Positions 62,743 to 64,000 of a DNA stretch of 64,000 nucleotides are shown in pieces. A program made the position numbers and the translations under genes. The notes under the pieces are model-generated. The model saw only the letters and a list, made by a program, of their open reading frames with translations. It had not been told where the DNA came from and did no database searches. This stretch comes from Pseudomonadota bacterium (GTDB lineage Bacteria > Pseudomonadota > Alphaproteobacteria > Rhizobiales > Xanthobacteraceae), in contig JAEYAW010000031.1 in NCBI GenBank assembly GCA_023404675.1, positions 496,001 to 560,000 on the forward strand, read 5' to 3'. Numbering within the stretch: the stretch's first letter is position 1; each line of letters opens with the position of its first letter.

Positions 62743-62771
62743 TTGTAAACGACAGCCGCCACGGTTCGCAA
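62743..62771 (-). promoter_or_regulatory. Candidate promoter of the leuL-leuA transcript
   Basis: On the minus strand TTGCGA (62771-62766) and TTACAA (62748-62743) are 17 nt apart, about 58 nt before the chosen leader-peptide ATG and downstream of the ppk2 stop. A moderate match only. Confidence 0.35.
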
Positions 62772-62806
62772 TGCCTAAAAACGGCAGGGCCGCTGTCCTA
62801 TTTCTG

Positions 62807-63760
62807 TCAGGACGAGCCGGTTTTCCTGTCCGCCGCCCGTTTGCTGGCCGGGCTTCGCGCGCCCCTGCCCTCCTTCTCCAGCGCCTCGCGGATGCTGGGG
62901 AATTCCTTGCGGTCGTTGGCCGCGACCTTGGGATAGCTGAGATCGAGTTTTTCCAGAGTGCTGACAATGGTCGAGCCGATCACCGCGCGGGAGAACCACT
63001 TGTGATCCGCCGGCACGACGTGCCATGGCGCCGTCGGCGTCGAAGTTTTGCGGATGAGGTCCTGATAGGCCGCCTGATATTTGTCGAACAGCTTGCGCTC
63101 GGACACGTCGCTCATCGAGAACTTCCAGTTCTTCGCCGGCTGTTCGAGCCGCGCCAGAAAGCGCTGGCGCTGCTCCTCCTTGGACAGATGCAGGAAGAAC
63201 TTCAGCACCACCGTGCCATTGCGCGCCAGATGCGTCTCGAACGCGCGAATATCCTCGAAACGCTCTTTCCAGATGTTCTTCGTCACCAGCTTCGGCGGCA
63301 GCTTCTGGCCGTCGAGAATCTCCGGGTGCACGCGAACGATCAGGCATTCCTCATAATAAGACCGGTTGAAGATGCCGATCCGCCCGCGCTCGGGCAGATG
63401 GATCGCGGCGCGCCACAGGAAATCGTGGTCGAGTTCGTCGGAGGTCGGCGTCTTGAACGAGCGCACCTGGCAGCCCTGCGGATTGACGCCCGCCATCACG
63501 TGTTCAATGGCGCTGTCCTTGCCGGCTGCATCCATGCCCTGAAAGATCAAAAGCAGCGACCAGCGGTCATGCGCATAAAGCTTGGCCTGAAGCTCGCGCA
63601 GCTTGCCGCGATTGGCCTCGATGAGATCCTGTGCGGATGCCTTGTCGAGATCGCCTTTCTCGGCGGTCTTGTAGCGGCTCAGATGAAACTCCCGCGAGCC
63701 ATCGACGCGGAACGGATCGACATACTGCGCCAGCGAGGCGTTCTTTTGCTTGTCTGCCAT
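62807..63760 (-). CDS. PPK2-family polyphosphate:nucleotide phosphotransferase
   Basis: A 317-residue single-domain PPK2 kinase. Walker A is FQGMDAAGKDSAIEHV, then NPQGCQVRSFKTPTSDELDHDFLWR, Walker B-region IGIFNRSYYEE, and the lid region with SDVSERKLFDKYQ. The HDFLWR and FKTPT features and the length fit class III-type enzymes, which use polyphosphate to phosphorylate AMP and ADP, more than class I ADP or GDP kinases. The Lys/Arg-rich tail is probably disordered. It follows the edge gene by 14 nt and precedes the leuL promoter. Confidence 0.9.
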   Translation of the reverse strand: MADKQKNASLAQYVDPFRVDGSREFHLSRYKTAEKGDLDKASAQDLIEANRGKLRELQAKLYAHDRWSLLLIFQGMDAAGKDSAIEHVMAGVNPQGCQVRSFKTPTSDELDHDFLWRAAIHLPERGRIGIFNRSYYEECLIVRVHPEILDGQKLPPKLVTKNIWKERFEDIRAFETHLARNGTVVLKFFLHLSKEEQRQRFLARLEQPAKNWKFSMSDVSERKLFDKYQAAYQDLIRKTSTPTAPWHVVPADHKWFSRAVIGSTIVSTLEKLDLSYPKVAANDRKEFPSIREALEKEGRGARSPASKRAADRKTGSS

Positions 63761-63774
63761 CGATATCTTTGTCC

Positions 63775-64000
63775 TTACAAATCGCGAGCGCCGTCTGGCG
63801 CGGAAAACATATGAATCAGGAAAGCCGTGACGAAGCCCGGCATCGCGCCGGTGAAATCCTGCGGGCCGTAAACCAGGCGGATCGCACTCAGTTCCGGCGC
63901 GACCTGCCCCGCGAGCGTTTCCTCGATCTTCCGTTTCAGCTCGGCGCCGGACAACGGCGAGCGCAGCACGCGCATCATCGCGATGCGGGTGTGGTCGATC
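63775..64000 (-). CDS. C-terminal part of an unidentified protein, cut by window edge
   Basis: About 74 residues are visible, ending FSAPDGARDL. The frame is open to the window edge (reading IDHTRIAMMRVLRSPLSGAE), so the gene very probably starts outside; a start at the internal ATG pair (63978) is possible but less likely. No family is recognised. It is on the same strand as ppk2, with a 14-nt gap, and so probably in one operon. Confidence 0.5.
   Translation of the reverse strand, partial: IDHTRIAMMRVLRSPLSGAELKRKIEETLAGQVAPELSAIRLVYGPQDFTGAMPGFVTAFLIHMFSAPDGARDL

Overview
The window is GC-rich alphaproteobacterial chromosome, most likely order Hyphomicrobiales, family Nitrobacteraceae (Bradyrhizobium, Rhodopseudomonas or Afipia type). 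This rests on gene content: a growth-pole-ring-like giant coiled-coil protein, the PmtA phosphatidylcholine route, Mla genes with a STAS-MlaE fusion, TTAA-N7-TTAA (CtrA-type) boxes and several TRAP and ABC scavenging systems. I see no rRNA, tRNA, insertion sequence, prophage or CRISPR. The DNA reads as stable core plus nutrient-uptake chromosome.

Layout. 1-6.5 kb (minus): a peptide/amide ABC transporter operon (binding protein, two permeases, fused double ATPase) followed by an AtzG-like and an AtzE-like gene, the latter cut by the window edge. 6.9-12.6 kb (plus): amidase, TAXI-TRAP binding protein, fused TRAP permease, thioesterase. 12.6-16.8 kb (minus): a [2Fe-2S] ferredoxin and a very large exported Ig/RCC1 protein. 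17-23.3 kb: an orphan HPt protein diverging from a 1852-residue polar-growth-type protein across a region with TTAA boxes. 23.4-26.3 kb (minus): mlaE-mlaF-mlaD lipid transport. 26.4-30.8 kb: dipeptide epimerase, MFS carrier, an unknown protein and a threonine/serine dehydratase.

30.9-33.4 kb (minus) is a lipid-remodelling operon, pmtA-plcP-agt, with a well-formed Pho box between pmtA and plcP. This suggests that phosphatidylcholine is made by PmtA and, in phosphate starvation, broken to diacylglycerol by PlcP and glycosylated by Agt. 33.5-39.5 kb: thiD, a stand-alone RAM-domain protein, an EamA permease, an orphan molybdopterin dehydrogenase large subunit and a LuxR-type regulator. 39.4-54.7 kb is an envelope polysaccharide region: murJ, a sugar oxidoreductase, UDP-glucuronate 4-epimerase, gtrA, a polyprenyl-phosphate sugar transferase, a FlaA1/CapD-type dehydratase, an O-antigen ligase, hldD, a GT9 heptosyltransferase, a GT4 core transferase, galE and an MsbA-like exporter.

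54.7-64 kb: a fumarylacetoacetase-family hydrolase, an alpha/beta hydrolase, a 54-residue membrane protein missed by length cut-offs, a Spy/CpxP-like LTxxQ protein, the DctPQM TRAP transporter, leuA preceded by a leucine-codon-rich leader peptide and base-paired leader, a class III-type PPK2 kinase and the end of one more gene. The observations most worth follow-up are the Pho-box-controlled plcP-agt pair, the 22/44-residue repeat architecture and TTAA boxes of the giant polarity protein, the RCC1 propeller apparently inserted inside an Ig-like domain, and the leuA leader peptide.
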